Shown here: positions 32,540-44,399 of the stretch, piece by piece
Layout of the letters: each line of letters opens with the position of its first letter
How positions within the stretch are numbered: the first letter of the stretch is position 1
NCBI RefSeq assembly: GCF_018873765.1
Contig: NC_057925.1
Coordinates: forward strand, 34,626,646-34,690,645
Direction of reading: 5' to 3'
DNA from: Telopea speciosissima
Lineage: Eukaryota; Streptophyta; Magnoliopsida; Proteales; Proteaceae
Length of the DNA: 64,000 nt
Notes under the pieces: model-generated
Told to the model about the DNA's origin: nothing
The model's database searches: none
What the model saw: only the letters and a program-made list of their open reading frames with translations
Made by a program: the position numbers and the translations under genes

Positions 32540-35500
32540 AAGACTATTGAAAAAATTTCTTCAAATTTTCCGAGTTCCACGGCCTCGGTACCTTCTTGCC
32601 CCCGGGAGTCTGCAAGCGATACGTTCCTGGGCAAATTTGCTTGGAGACTATGTACGGGCCTTCCCAATTTGGTGCCAACTTTCCTTGCTGCCTTGGCTGA
32701 GACGCACTGAGCTTTCTGAGGACGAGGTCTCCTTGGCAAAAATGTCACTCCTTCACCCTCGAATCGTGGTACTTTACCGTCTTCTGTTTGTAACCTGTGT
32801 TTTGAAGCAAGGCGTTCTCTCGAACTTTGTCAAGAAAGTCGAGGTTGGCTCTAAGCCCATCCTCATAGGTCTTCTCATCGAAGTTGAGCACTCGGTATGA
32901 TGATGCTTTGACCTCGACAGGAGTGAGGGCTTCGGTTCCATATGCTAGCCGAAAAGGACTCTCCCCGATCGGTGTTCTCATGGTTGTTCGATATGCCCAT
33001 AGGACGTTCGGCAGCTCTTCCACCCATCTACCTTTGGCTTTATCCAATCTTCTTTTGATCCCCGCTAGTAGTGTTCTGTTCGACACCTCTACTTGTCCAT
33101 TGGCTTGTGGATGAGCTACTGAGACCGGTTGAAAGTCCATATAGAAGTGCCTGCAGAATTCTCGGAAGGCCGGGTTATTGAATTATGCGCCATTGTCTGT
33201 GATGAGCACTTTTGGTAGTCTGAACCGGTAGATGACCTTATCCCGAAAGAACTTCTCCATGCTCTTCTCGGTGATGGTTGCCAAGGGCTCAGCCTCGACC
33301 CACTTAGTGAAGTAGTTGATTGCCACGACCACATACTTTTAGTTCCCCAATGCCGGGGTGAAATCTCCGAGAATGTCCATCCCCCACATAGCAAAAGGGA
33401 TTGGGCTCAGTATAGAGGTCAGCTTTGTTGCAGGTCGGCTTGGCACTGGTGCGAAGAGCTGACACTTCTCGCACGTCTTCACATACTTTATGGCCTCTTC
33501 TTGCATTCTTGGCCAATAGAACCCTTGTCGAAGTATCTTATATGCTAGGGCTTGGTCGCCCATGTGGCTCCTACATATTCCTTTGTGCACCTCGGCCAGG
33601 GCGTACTCGGCTCCCTTCAATCCGAGGCATCGGAGAAGGGATGCTGAGATGGCTTTCTTATAAAGCACTCCGTCGATCATGTTGTACTTGGCAGCTCGGA
33701 TTTTAACTTTTTTGCTTCTTCCCGACTCTCCGGGAGCTGGTCATTCTCCAAGTAGTTTACAATGGGGTCCATCCAGGTCAGCCAGTCCTCCTCAATGTGT
33801 TTGATGCTTTCTTCTTGCAAGGAAGGCTTCTCCAGAATCTCAATGTATACTGATAGGCTCAGATTTGGGAGGTCAGCCTCGGCCAACCTAGACAGGGTGT
33901 CGGCCACGACGTTCTCTTTCCTTGGTACTCGGCTCATTTCAAAGTGCTCGAGCTCAGAAATCATCTCCCGTGCTCGGCTCAGGTAGGCTATCATTCTTTC
34001 ACCTTTTGCCTCATAGTCTCCGTTAACCTGGTTGACTACAAGTTGCGAGTCTCCTCGTACCCTCAATTATTTGACGCCTACAACCTTGCTCACTCGGAGC
34101 CTAGCTAGGAGGGCTTCGTACTCGGCCTCATTGTTCGAGGCTGGGAACTTGAATCTTAGGGCGTATTGTATGCGAAAGCCCTCGGGGCTGACTAAGATCA
34201 GCCCGACCCCACTCCCTCCGGGGTTGCTCGAGCCGTCAACGTTCATGGTCTAGGTCGGGTGGTGCTTAGCTACCGCATTGGCTTCTTTCGCTGTCTTCTC
34301 TTCCTTGACCTCGAGGTCGGTCATTGTGCACTCGGCGACGAAGTCGGCTAGTGCTTGCCCTTTTATTGCGGTCCTCGGGCAATAGCTTATATCGTACTCA
34401 CTCAGCTTGACCGCCTAGGTGATCAGTCGACCTGACACGTCGGGCTTGTGTAATATTTTCTTGAGAGGCTAATCGGTCAGCACCGCGATTGGATGAGCTT
34501 GAAAGTATGGCCTTAGCTTTCTCATGGCTGTGACAAGAGCGAATGCTACCTTCTCGAACGTGGAGTATCTCGTCTCGGCATCGACAAGAACATGGCTGAT
34601 GTAGTATATGGGCTTCTGAGCTCGGCCTTCTTCCCTTACCAACACCGCGTTGACCGCCATCGGGGTAGCGGCTAAGTAAACTTGAAGCTCTTCTTTTGGC
34701 TTAGGTCGGCTGAGAAGAGGCGGGTTCTCCAACTATTTCTTCAGCTTTTCAAAAGCTTGTTGACATTCGTCCTACCAAATGAAGTCTTTCGGGTTTTGGA
34801 TGTTCTTGAGGGCCTTGAAGAACGGTAGGCACTTGTCGCCCGACCTCGACATGAATCGCGCCAACGCCGCCACTCGCCCGTTTAGCCTTTGTACTTCTCG
34901 GATCGTCCTTGGAGGGCTCATCTCTTGGATGGCCTTGATTTCTACTGGATTGGCCTCGATGCCTCTGACGGAGACCATGAAGTCGAGGAACTTTCCCGAG
35001 GTCACGCCGAATGCACACTTAGCGGGATTCAGTTTCATTTGGTTCTTCCTTAGCATGCCGAAGGCTTCTTTCAGATCGGCCAAGTGGTGCTCAGCCTTCA
35101 AGCTCTTCACTAACATGTCGTCCATGTAGACTTCCATGTTTCTTCCAATCTGCCCGTGGAATATATAGTTCACCAGCCGTTGATATGTTTCTCTAGCGTT
35201 CTTTAACCCGAACAGCATGACCTTGTAACAAAAATTTTCTTGGTTAGTTCGGAATGCCATGTACGACTCATCCTCCTCATGCATCATGATTTGGTTGTAG
35301 CCGGAGTACGCGTCCATGAAGCTCAGCATTTCGTGCCCTGTCGAGGCGTCAATCAAAAGATCAATCCGAGGTAGCTGGTACTCGTCTTTTGGGCAGGCCT
35401 TGTTATGGTCGGTGTAGTCGACGCACATCCTCCATTTCCTGTTCGGCTTGGGAACCATAACGACATTCGCCAGCCAAGTCAGGAATTTTTCTTCTCGGAT

Positions 35501-36394
35501 GAATCCTGATCGGCATAGCTTCTCTACTTCTTCCTTGATGTTGGCTTGGCGATCAAGGGCATAGTTGCTTCTCTTCTGTTGAACCGGCTTTCAACTCAGA
35601 TCTATGTGTAGTCGATGCTCAGCTATATGTTGAGGTATACCGGGCATATCGATAGCCAACCAGGCGAAGACGTCGGCATTTACCTTCAAGAAGTTTCCGA
35701 ACCGATTCCTTTGTTCCTCGCTCAACAATGACCTGAGTTGTACTATCTTCGTCGGATCTTCATCGCTGAGGGAGAACTGGGTGAGGTCTTCTACAGGTCT
35801 TCCGTGCCTTTCTGTGAGCTCATCCCACTGGTCTTCTAAAAGGTGTTCGACGCACATTGCCATTCCTCGGACGTTGCCTTTATTTTGCTTGACGAATGTG
35901 GCGTAACACTCCCAAGCTTTCTTTTGATCACCTCAGATTTCTCCAATGTCGTTCTCTGTAGGGAACTTCATCTTCAAGTGTGTCGGCGAGATGATGGCTT
36001 GGAGAGCGGTCAATGATGGGCGGCCAAGTATGGCGTTGAAGGCCACCATCGACCGCACTACCATGAATTTGACTTCGATCGTCGCTTGACACGGAGCTTA
36101 TCCGAACGTGACCAGTAGGTTGATTGAGCCCTTGATGGTGGCGGCAGCTCCCGATAACCCATGAAGTGAAGTACCCTCCGGCTTAAGCGCTTCATCGCCG
36201 AAGCCAAATTATCGATACGCGTCTAACGACATAAGGTCCACGGATGTGCCCGTGTCGACCAATACGTGATGGACGGGTCTCTTTGTAATTTCCACCTGCA
36301 CTACCAAAGCATCGTCGTGAGGTAAACTTATACCTTCCAGGTTGGCCTCGGTAAAGGAGATCATAGCCTCGGACTTCGGCCTTTTGCCTGGCAT
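32540..36394 (-). pseudogene. Tat element pol (protease, RT, two RNase H domains, integrase)
   Basis: On the minus strand: protease VHHVLVDTGTSVDLMS (about 36225-36280); linker; RT with WRMCVDYTDHNKACPKD, DAYSGYNQI and the catalytic YMDD (about 35120); first RNase H (YYISHVLVDAETRYSTFEKV, about 34600); second RNase H of archaeal type (NVDGSSNPGGSGVGLIL and NNEAEYEALLA, about 34250-34120); integrase with HHCC zinc finger (HKGICRSHMGDQ ... CEKCQLF), core residues in MDILGDFTP, TDNGA and NRTLLAGIK (33690-33000), and a C-terminal region to about 32540. Stops interrupt RNase H, the start of the second RNase H and integrase, and reading frames shift at least twice. Two RNase H copies in tandem identify the Tat lineage. 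Confidence 0.9.
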
Positions 36395-38603
36395 CTCGAC
36401 GACTCCGACGAACAGCGCATTTGCCTTGGCCTTTCGAGTGGATTCTTGTCCGGGCCCTCCCAGGATAGTGTATATGGGAGCTCCCTTGTCACTGCTCGGC
36501 CCGGATCCTTCATCTTTCTTCTCAGCTCGGGCTTTATCTTCGTCACGCTCGGCCCACCTATTTTCAGGCCTCGGCTAGCTCTCCTTTGATTGGGATCTTC
36601 AGGTCGCCGACCCCCATGTTCTTCTTGGCCTCCTTTGGCATATTGCTTTAGGTGCCCCGCTTTTATCAGCTCTTCAATTTCTCTTTTCAACTGATAACAA
36701 TCCTCGGTGTCGTGACCGGTGTCCTTGTGGAATTGACAATACTTGTTGGGATTCCAAGATGACCCGGCTTGCATCGATCGGGGTCGGCGGATGTACCGAC
36801 CATCCTATAGTTGCATTAAAATCTCCTTACACAAGGTATTCAGTGGGGTGTAATCAGGACTCCGAGCTCGGTCTAATCTCTCGGCTCGGTGATCCACCCT
36901 AGGCCGCTTTTCTTCCTTGCGGTCATCGGTCGTTGGCCTTTTCTTCTCGGTTCGGCCTTCGTTTCCCTTCCGAGCTTGGAGCACCTCGGCCATATTTACA
37001 AACTCATTGCACCTCTCCAAGAGCTCGGCCAGGTTTCTGGTCGACTTCTGGGCCAAGTCCTTGATGAGGTGCATGTCAACGAGCCCGTTGCTCATCGCAG
37101 TATGGGTCGTGGCCTCATCCAAATCCTTGATGTCTAAGGATTCTTTACTGAAACGTGAGACAAACGCTCGGATCGACTCATCAGATCGTTGCTTCACACT
37201 GAGGAGGTTGACCGTTGTCTTCTTATGTTTCATGCTACTCTAAAAGCGTGTGACGAAGGCTCGGCAGAGCTGAGGAAAGCTCGTTATGGAGTTCGGTGGC
37301 AAATAGGAGAACCATGAGGTTGCTGCGCCCTTGAGAGATGAGGGGAAAGCCCGACAAGAGACAATCTCGGTTCCCTCGTACATGGTCATCATTGCGTTGA
37401 AGTAGTTGATATGATCCGTCGGGTCGGTCGTCCCGTCATACCGGTCGAAGGGAGGCAGCTTGAACCCGGCCAATAGTGGCGAGGTCATGATCTCGGGAGG
37501 ATAAGGGTATCGTCCGACCAGGGGATAGGTATCCGGGGTTGCCTGTTTCTTTAATCCCTCCACTTGCTCGACCAAGTCTCGTAACCGTTTTTCCAGCTTG
37601 GTTTTAGGTGCTTGGCCGTTTGGCTCGTCCACCTGATGTAAATTGTCCCGTTCATTTGGCCGAGGTCGACCATTTTGTCCTTCAGCTCGGGATCGGTTCA
37701 CTTGGTCGTCCCATTGAGGTCGGCCATTTTGGTCGGCTCGGTCAGCATCACCCCTCCTTATTCTTCTTTCCATCTGGAAATTGGACCCACGGGGGCTTCT
37801 CGACTGTTCTTCTAGGAGAGGCGGCGGGCTTCGACGCCAGGGGGCTACCTCCTGCTATTCTCGGTGTGCCCTCAACTGTCCGTCCTCTCCGAGCCAGCCC
37901 AAAAATATCGATCTCCTCGCTACCGATGCCGCTGGTTCGATCTCTTGCCCGGTCTTCGGGCTTTGATGATGCTCCTGCTCACCCTGTCGAGCGCTCCTAT
38001 TGGGATGCGGAGGAAGAGTTTTCTGACGAGGCGGATGTGATGATGCGGCTAGGCTTGGCTCGGCTTGGCCTGATGCTGGCCACCATTCTGCGGTAAGTTT
38101 CCCTCTACGCGGACCGGGCCTGGAGGGGGCGTGATCAGTGGTTGACCCATCAGCCCACCCCAGGCCATCTGGGTCATGAAAGTACGCAACATCTCGTTGG
38201 TGTGGAGCATCTGCAGTTGCAAATCCATAACTTGTCGATTATTCACCGGGGCTTCCAGATCCAAATTCTCCGATAAGGGTGGCGGCAGTGGTAGGCTTAG
38301 CCTGTTCAAGTTTGGCTCGACCTGTGTCCGGTCAGCCGTTGCTGTGTCCAACACACCTCCACCATTCCTACCCTCCGGCTGGGAAGTTGGGCTGCACACC
38401 CCCTGCCCGAGGGGGTCTTTTGGTCGCACCTTGTCGGGATGCCTCAGGGGCCGGCGAACGTCTCGCTTGCCTATCAGGTTGCGGCTCATCCCCATAGGAG
38501 GTAGAGCCATGCTGTCCTGATCTTGTTTGCACCATTGTTCCTGCTCTTGAAGTTGGTAGAAACGACGATGGCTTGCTGATGTTGTTCCCACAGACGGTGC
38601 CAA
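36361..38603 (-). pseudogene. Tat element gag
   Basis: Reading starts at about 38603 with a Pro/Gln-rich N-terminus, breaks after 38049, and resumes at 37773 with the capsid-like retrotransposon gag domain (FDRYDGTTDPTDHINYFNAM, CRAFPSSLKGAATSWF). A stop at about 37240 is followed by the rest of capsid (SVKQRSDESIRAFVSRFSKE). The nucleocapsid knuckle is the modified Tat type [14 protein letters not shown] near 36705-36745. The frame ends overlapping protease at 36361-36394. At least three stops separate the pieces. Confidence 0.85.
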
Positions 38604-38604
38604 A
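38585..38604 (-). other. Tat primer-binding site
   Basis: The minus strand reads TTTGGCACCGTCTGTGGGAA a few bases after the 5' LTR end. It is the form used by Tat-lineage elements; the same motif with ATC for GTC occurs at 45116-45134. Confidence 0.8.
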
Positions 38605-38609
38605 TCTAT

Positions 38610-39270
38610 TGCGTGTGAAAACCTCCGTCGCCCGGTTCCCCCACGGATGAGCCTGCAAAAAGATGAGTGAGCGCAAGAGAGCCGGTGTGGCTCCTACCTA
38701 GGAATCTCCGACGCTCAAGTCAAGTCTCCAGTGCAACAACTTAGTAAAAGTGAGATAAGTGTTTGAGCTCCATACCTGAGTATTTATAGAGTGAGGTGAG
38801 GCGGTTGGGAGAGTCCTAGTATGGTAGGAGTTCTTCTCTTGGAAGGCTCTCTCGCGTAGAGCGAAGTGGAGAGTAATTTTTGGGGTCGGACTCTTGTTAA
38901 GGTAAGAGTCCATATCTAAGTGTGATTCCGTATCGCGGTAGGATTATGCTGACGTGGCTCTGCGATTCTCGGTGAGCCGTTACAAAGGCTTTTGTGGAGG
39001 GCTCGGCCTCGAAGCTCTGCCACAGTGGTCGGCCTCAGAGCTCAGCCTCATAATTCGGTCTCAGAGCTCGGCTGACTCGCGTGAGGCCGGGTCGGGGTCA
39101 ATGGCTGATTTGGGGGTGCTTTGTGGGCTGAGCCATGATGCTCGGCTCGGCCATGTGATCTCTCGGGACCGGGTCGGCCCAACTTTCCTCAGTTCAGGTC
39201 GGTCCTCGGATTGATCTCGGCTCAGCCAGGTGGCAACATCTGATTGGTGAGGTGATTCTATGCCTTATCA
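38610..39270 (-). repeat. Tat element 5' LTR
   Basis: Pairs with 28018-28666. The TATA box is on the minus strand (TATAAATA, plus about 38781-38789). The sequence contains many GCTCGG words, including a GGCCTCAGAGCTCGGC-type duplication absent from the other LTR, which explains the extra 12 bp. Confidence 0.9.
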
Positions 39271-39605
39271 TATGCAAGTTGATGTTTGGTCTGAAAATGT
39301 TTTATCTAAAACATTCAAGGTGATGAGGGTCATCGTTAGTTTAAGCTAGAACTAAGATTAGGTCCTATGGTTGGGTTCTTTACCTTAGATTATGGGAGCA
39401 ATTTGATAGAATTCCAAGCTTGGCTTCTCACACTCATACTAAGTTTAAGACCCTAGGCCTCTCTTTTATTCTTCTTTCTTTCTTATTGAAACAGTGCAAA
39501 TCACCCCATTGTTAATGTCTTCACGCGTTAACCTTCCCTAAATGTTTCATAGGCCAAATGTATCATGTACTCGAGTAGGGCCCTAGAAATCAAGGGATGG
39601 TACCT
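39271..39605. repeat. Dispersed repeat, inverted relative to 58215-58515
   Basis: About 300 bp here are roughly 85 percent identical to the reverse complement of 58215-58515, including CCCCATTGTTAAT and TATCATGTACTCG. It is probably LTR sequence of a Ty3 family and may continue the LTR interrupted by the Tat element. From 39606 to 40966 I see no gene: AT-rich sequence with A and T runs and, near 40720-40893, a CCTGGCCCGG-rich stretch ending CTTACACCCCTAA that resembles the end of an hAT-like element. Confidence 0.65.
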
Positions 39606-40966
39606 TCCTTAGGCTGTACATTTGGTGGTGAGTTGTACAGTTGCAAGGAGTTGGTGTTTGCCTTCATAACGGTATGTGGGTCCTCACCAACGGAGCTACC
39701 TCATTAAATTCAACCACGGGTTCAATGCACCACAATGTACTAGTAGCTTTGACCTCGGGTTCGAACCTTCAACCAAAAATTCAAATTAGCCCGCATTTTT
39801 GGGCACGGGTTTAACACCACCCGTCAACATGTTTCACTTTTGTTCTACCACCAAAAAAAAAAAAAAACCTGTTTCATTTTTGAGTGGGATCACATGCACA
39901 AGTTTTTAGCAGGAAAAATATAAAAAATCTTGTCTCTTGTAACAAACATCTAGTTTTATTTTTTTTTTAATTTTTTTTTAATGCATCATCTATTTTATTT
40001 ATGAAAAAAGATTCACATGAGTCCAAAGTGTAGATTCCCTCTTATGCCATCTCAAAAGTTAACACATGCCTCTATTATGTTAGTATAGGACTAACAATGT
40101 TACAATCAAGGGGTAAAATGACAAAAATGCCCTTACAAAAAAAAACCCTGTAACTCATCACCCTCAAATTAGTTAGGGTTTGAAAAAAGGAAAGATGAGT
40201 TCTAGGTATCTTTCATAGAATTCGATCTACAGAAGAAGTTGATTAGGGGGGAAAAGAAAAAGGAAAAAAAAAAAATGAAAACTGAAATACCTGGTCACCA
40301 TCATAGTCTTGCAATAGTGATATTGTGACATTGTTAAGTGCAATTTCATGCTCATGTTGCCATACCTTTAGTTCGCCATAATCGACACCTTTCTAAATTT
40401 AAAATCATGTCTACTCCACCGAAGAAAAAAAAATGGGAGTCAATAGACCATCACGTTTGTTAACATGACTGAATTTGATCAGTACCGAATTTTTGGAACA
40501 TTTGAAATAAGACACTCAATAAAAAGATACAAAAACAAAAAAATTGATAAACAACTCGGAGCAGATCAACTTGTCACAATTCTATAGAAAATGAAAATCT
40601 TTGGTGAGAAGTGATCTTATAGTTTAACCCAAAAACTTAAACTGTTAAATACTTTTGTCAAACTTTATTCAATAGACAATTACACTCTAAACAAAATTGT
40701 AAAAGGTAAAACATAACCAAACCCTGGCCCGGGATTAGCTGAAGGCCACAACCCTGGCCCGGTCTGGCCAAACCCTTACCCAAAGCCTAAAATTTCAACC
40801 CTAACCCGCCCTCAAGGTTGACAAATCCAGCCCAGACCTTGTTCGGGCTCAAGGCGGGCTTGGGCCAATAGGGCTACACTTACACCCCTAAATATGGATG
40901 TCTTTTTTGCAAAATATTCTTAGTATATCTCTCTTGAATGATTTATTCAATTGGGAAAGGAAATAC

Positions 40967-41371
40967 TGTAGACCCATATTAGAATTGTTATTTGTGTCCT
41001 AAATCCTTGTACCCGTTTCGAAGTTTGTCCAACTCCAACATTTTTGGTGGACTTGAAAAGAAAATGTTGTGAGGTCTGTGGGGTACCGGGGCAAAGCTCC
41101 CACAGCACAGTACGACCCGACTTGGAGGAGTATGTCTTTGTTTTTGTTGTTTTATCGTGTAAGCATGAGAGGAGAGTGAGATTTGGGGATTTTCGTGTTA
41201 AGATTTTTAGAAGAAAGTTCTTGTTGTATTTTCTTCCATCACATAGTGAATCATCTTCAGCTTTTCTCGTGGATGTAGCACATCATATTGGCGTGTGAAC
41301 CACATTAAACTTTTATGTCATTTTTGCGTTGTTTTTGTTTCTTCACGTTTCTTGTTTTCTGCATTAACAAG
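40967..41371 (+). mobile_element. Solo LTR, probably copia
   Basis: TGTAGACCC opens the unit and TTAACA(AG) closes it. AATAC flanks both sides (40962-40966 and 41372-41376), a 5-bp target duplication. The phrases GGGTACCGGGGCAAAGCTCCC and ACATAGTGAATCATCTTC followed by GTGGATGTAGCAC are typical of the R-U5 part of plant copia LTRs. The open frame inside (41044-41298) is LTR sequence, not a gene. From 41377 to 42875 I find no coding region or clear element. Confidence 0.5.
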
Positions 41372-42877
41372 AATACTAGTTAGTATATTCATGAAAGGAT
41401 AACAGGTTCAAGCTAAAGCATATAAGACAACATGGTTCAAGAACTTGGTGAGATCTCGCTTAAAACTCATTTTTTTTTTCAATCAACGAGTCGAGATTGG
41501 GGGGCGAAATACAAAGTTAAACGGACTAGGTCGAGATCTCGATTCAACCGAGATGTGGACCAAACCCATGTTTAAAAGGGGAAAGATCTTGACTGTCTCA
41601 GTGAACTCAATAAAGAAACCAATGGTGAGCTGATTTTTGAGCTTTTGCCACTTTATTTCAACAAAAAACTGGCCGGAGATGTCAATTAGCATCGTACTTA
41701 CATCAAACTTGCAAGATTTGTTATAAATCAGCTCAATTGAAGAAAATTTTGAAGTTGAACCTTTTTTTACAAAAAAATTGTTCAAATCTTGGTGAAATCA
41801 TGTCAATTTAATATAGACTGTGTGGTAGACTACACACATTTCTTCAGCAACACTTTGACAAGGGAATCTTACGTGACATAGTCTGAGCCTTACTGGCTTC
41901 GGAAACAGGACTTGGAAGGATATCATTTATGTTAAGATTGATTTAAAATACCCTACTTTACATTTCTAATTCTTATTGAAGTTGTTTTACATTAATTGAA
42001 TGTTTTGATTGCTTTCTATTACTAAATTATATGTAGAGTAGGGTATTTTAGTATGTCGTCATTTATCAACCTAGAGTCCAAAGTGAACCTCCTATTTGGA
42101 CTTTATTTTTGCAAAATCTGATAGTGTCATTATATTTAAATGACATAAAATAGGCTAAGTACTAAATTTCAGGCCAAAACTAAGACTAAAACCCACAAAA
42201 ACCAACCTTTGCATTAAAAAAATTATGCACCAATGGCCCAACTTGATTTTTTGACTAGGCGAAACTAGTACCAAAACCGAATTCTTGAACCAGGTAGGAC
42301 AAACAAGGTTTCCCTTGAATTGATCACCTGTCAAATTAGCAAGTCCAACTTAATTATATGGATTTCCTTTTATTAAGGTTTTGTCCTTGCACTTTAGTTG
42401 TTAATGTCACCAACTTCCCAATTGGTTATGATTGACAAGAGTCAGCTGTCACCATTCACAACAATAAAAATAAAAAACTCTTACACAAGATAGCAAATTT
42501 TACCTCAATACATAAGATAATTAACTATAGGAAAGTTCTGAAGTTACCATGCTTTTGTTGTCTTCACTAATAACTTGTGTGATTTATACTATAGGATTTG
42601 CCCCATATTTCATTAACAAATTAGGTTTTTTATCATATTACCCTTGGTCTGTACCGATACATTGATATGTGATCGACCAAGAATTGTTATTAGCCTCAGT
42701 TGATATCGATCCAAGTCAATTAATTCTATCGATCCGATACTGATTCCTCAAACCATGCTTACCACTTCGAAGTTCAAACAAATAAACAACGCTGTCAAGA
42801 CTCAAATTATAGTTGATTAGAATGAAAATTATGTGGAGATATATGTCATTCATTGAGTCAAATGTATGGATTGACAG

Positions 42878-43090
42878 GGGTGTCAAACTCTAGCCCGAAC
42901 TGGTGAAATCAGACTGAATCAATCGAAAAGCCCTAAATCGAACCAAACCGATTCTTTTTTTATTTGGTTTCAAATGAGGATATTGTGGAACCAATTGAAA
43001 ATTAGATTGCACCGAACATGAAAACTGGATTGAAACTGAATCCAAACTGATGTAACATTGATATCATAAAAAAACATGTCCAACACTCCC
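42878..43090 (+). mobile_element. hAT-like end fragment followed by A-rich tract
   Basis: CAGGGGTGTCAAACTCTAGC followed by CCGAACTGG and A/C-rich GAACCAAACCGATT words resembles the terminus of plant hAT-like non-autonomous elements. The matching right end is not found. An A-rich tract (about 43106-43161, AAATAAAAA words) follows. The tract 43165-43837 holds nothing I can name. Confidence 0.35.
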
Positions 43091-43849
43091 AACCCACATA
43101 GGATTTTTTATAAAAAAATAAAAAATAAATAAAAAATAAATAAAAAAAATAAAAAAATAAAAAAATTTATGTATGGAATTGAGTTCACTGTCCGACTGCA
43201 TAGCGTATGTTAGCGCCTCCCTATGTCTATCTCTCTACGCTCCCACAAGAGGGCTTTGACATGTGTGTGTGGTGAGCTAAACCCCAACTGGACCGCACCT
43301 GATATTAAACTGCTAACCGAACCCGAGCTTTCCATTATTGGTTTGCTTTTGGATTCACCCCCTTCTCATATTTTAAACATATTCAGCTTGGCAGCGTGGC
43401 CCATGCACAAGCGCAGGGCCAATGGGAGCACATGTGGGGGTATCAACAGGATGGGATTTTTGCATTTCTATCATTGGGTAATTTAGGATTAGAGTCTAGA
43501 ATTCAAGTTGTTTAAGAGTGAACCGGTAAGAAACAATGGATATGATTTCTTGTTTATCAGCAGAGGCTTAAGGTCACAAACAATGGGGTTTCAAACACGT
43601 CCATGAACCAAAACTTCCACATTCATTAATGGCCTAAGATATATTATAAGAAAAAGATTAATTAAGCATGTAAAGTCATAAGAAGAGTAAATATTTCATA
43701 ACTCTTTTCTGAAAGAAAAACAAGAAAATAAAATTTATTAATCAGCAAAACAGAGTATACGATTAACCTTGAAAGAGAGTTTCTTGGATATGAGGAGTTG
43801 AAGATCTATACCATTTAAAGAATTCTTACATCTGACATTACAAGTTGAA

Positions 43850-44160
43850 ATACTCACCAAGAAAGAGAGAGAGAGAGAGTGAGCAAAACCAAATAACTGT
43901 TGGTGTCTCGGTGATCAAGAAACCCTCTTGTTCCTTCCTCTTCATTCCTCTTTTTCTATTTTTTTTTTTTTTTTTTGTAATTTTATTAAAGAGGAACAGA
44001 AAAGAGGAAGGAAAAACAGGGGATCTTGAAGGTATAGGAGTTGAAGAACGTAGAGGACTTAAGAGGGAGCAACAGTGATGATGAACATTGCCATTGTGGC
44101 CTATGGAAGAAGAAGAAGTCACATTCAGCAGTATAGGCGTATTTATAGTATATAGGTTAA
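43850..44160 (-). promoter_or_regulatory. TATA box, leader and possible splice donor (minus strand)
   Basis: On the minus strand CTATAAATA (plus about 44140-44148) is followed after about 50 nt by a T/C-rich leader and a first ATG context ACAATGGCAATG, then by a CT-repeat and TTGGTGAGTATTTC near 43850-43862, a splice-donor-like site. This looks like the promoter and first exon of a gene or non-coding transcript. The poly-A/T run at 43961-43977 and the very short ORF after the first ATG argue against a protein. No downstream exon is recognisable. Confidence 0.25.
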
Positions 44161-44399
44161 GGCTTGTGGGGCAAGCCACAACTATCAAATCTGTTATTAA
44201 CTTCTCAAGTTAACTAATTTTAGTTTTGTCCTAATTCAAGTATTCAACCCAAAAAAAGGGGTAGATGAAAGTGTAGAGAGAGCGCAAAATCAGGGACTCT
44301 CCCAGTTAAAGACATGCTGACTTTTAGATTCCAAATCCTGTCGTTTCTACTAATAAAACAACTTTACCAAAAGCTTAGAATACAACCATTTCACCACTT

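Larger units (their letters stand above)
28018..39270 (-). mobile_element. Tat-lineage Ty3/gypsy retrotransposon with antisense gene
   Basis: LTRs of about 650 bp lie at 28018-28666 (3') and 38610-39270 (5'). The primer site TTTGGCACCGTCTGTGGGAA (38585-38604, minus) is the form typical of Tat elements. Gag, protease, RT, a first RNase H, a second archaeal-type RNase H and integrase follow on the minus strand. Between pol and the 3' LTR lies a 68-bp tandem array and then a gene on the opposite strand. Dual RNase H and an antisense additional ORF are established traits of the Tat lineage. Both LTRs carry a minus-strand TATA box (plus about 28196 and 38781). Many stops and frameshifts make it inactive. 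No convincing 5-bp target duplication is visible. Confidence 0.9.

Noticed and set aside
28018-39270. 5-bp target duplication of the Tat element
   Set aside because: Candidates such as TGCAT/TGCAA need ad hoc choice of LTR ends; not convincing.
41044-41298. 84-codon plus-strand ORF with paired cysteines
   Set aside because: It lies wholly within a solo copia LTR (U3/R/U5 phrases), so the reading frame is fortuitous.
43838-44188. 116-codon minus-strand ORF
   Set aside because: It crosses a poly-A/T run and a CT repeat, and its start lies upstream of the likely TATA box; kept only as promoter context.
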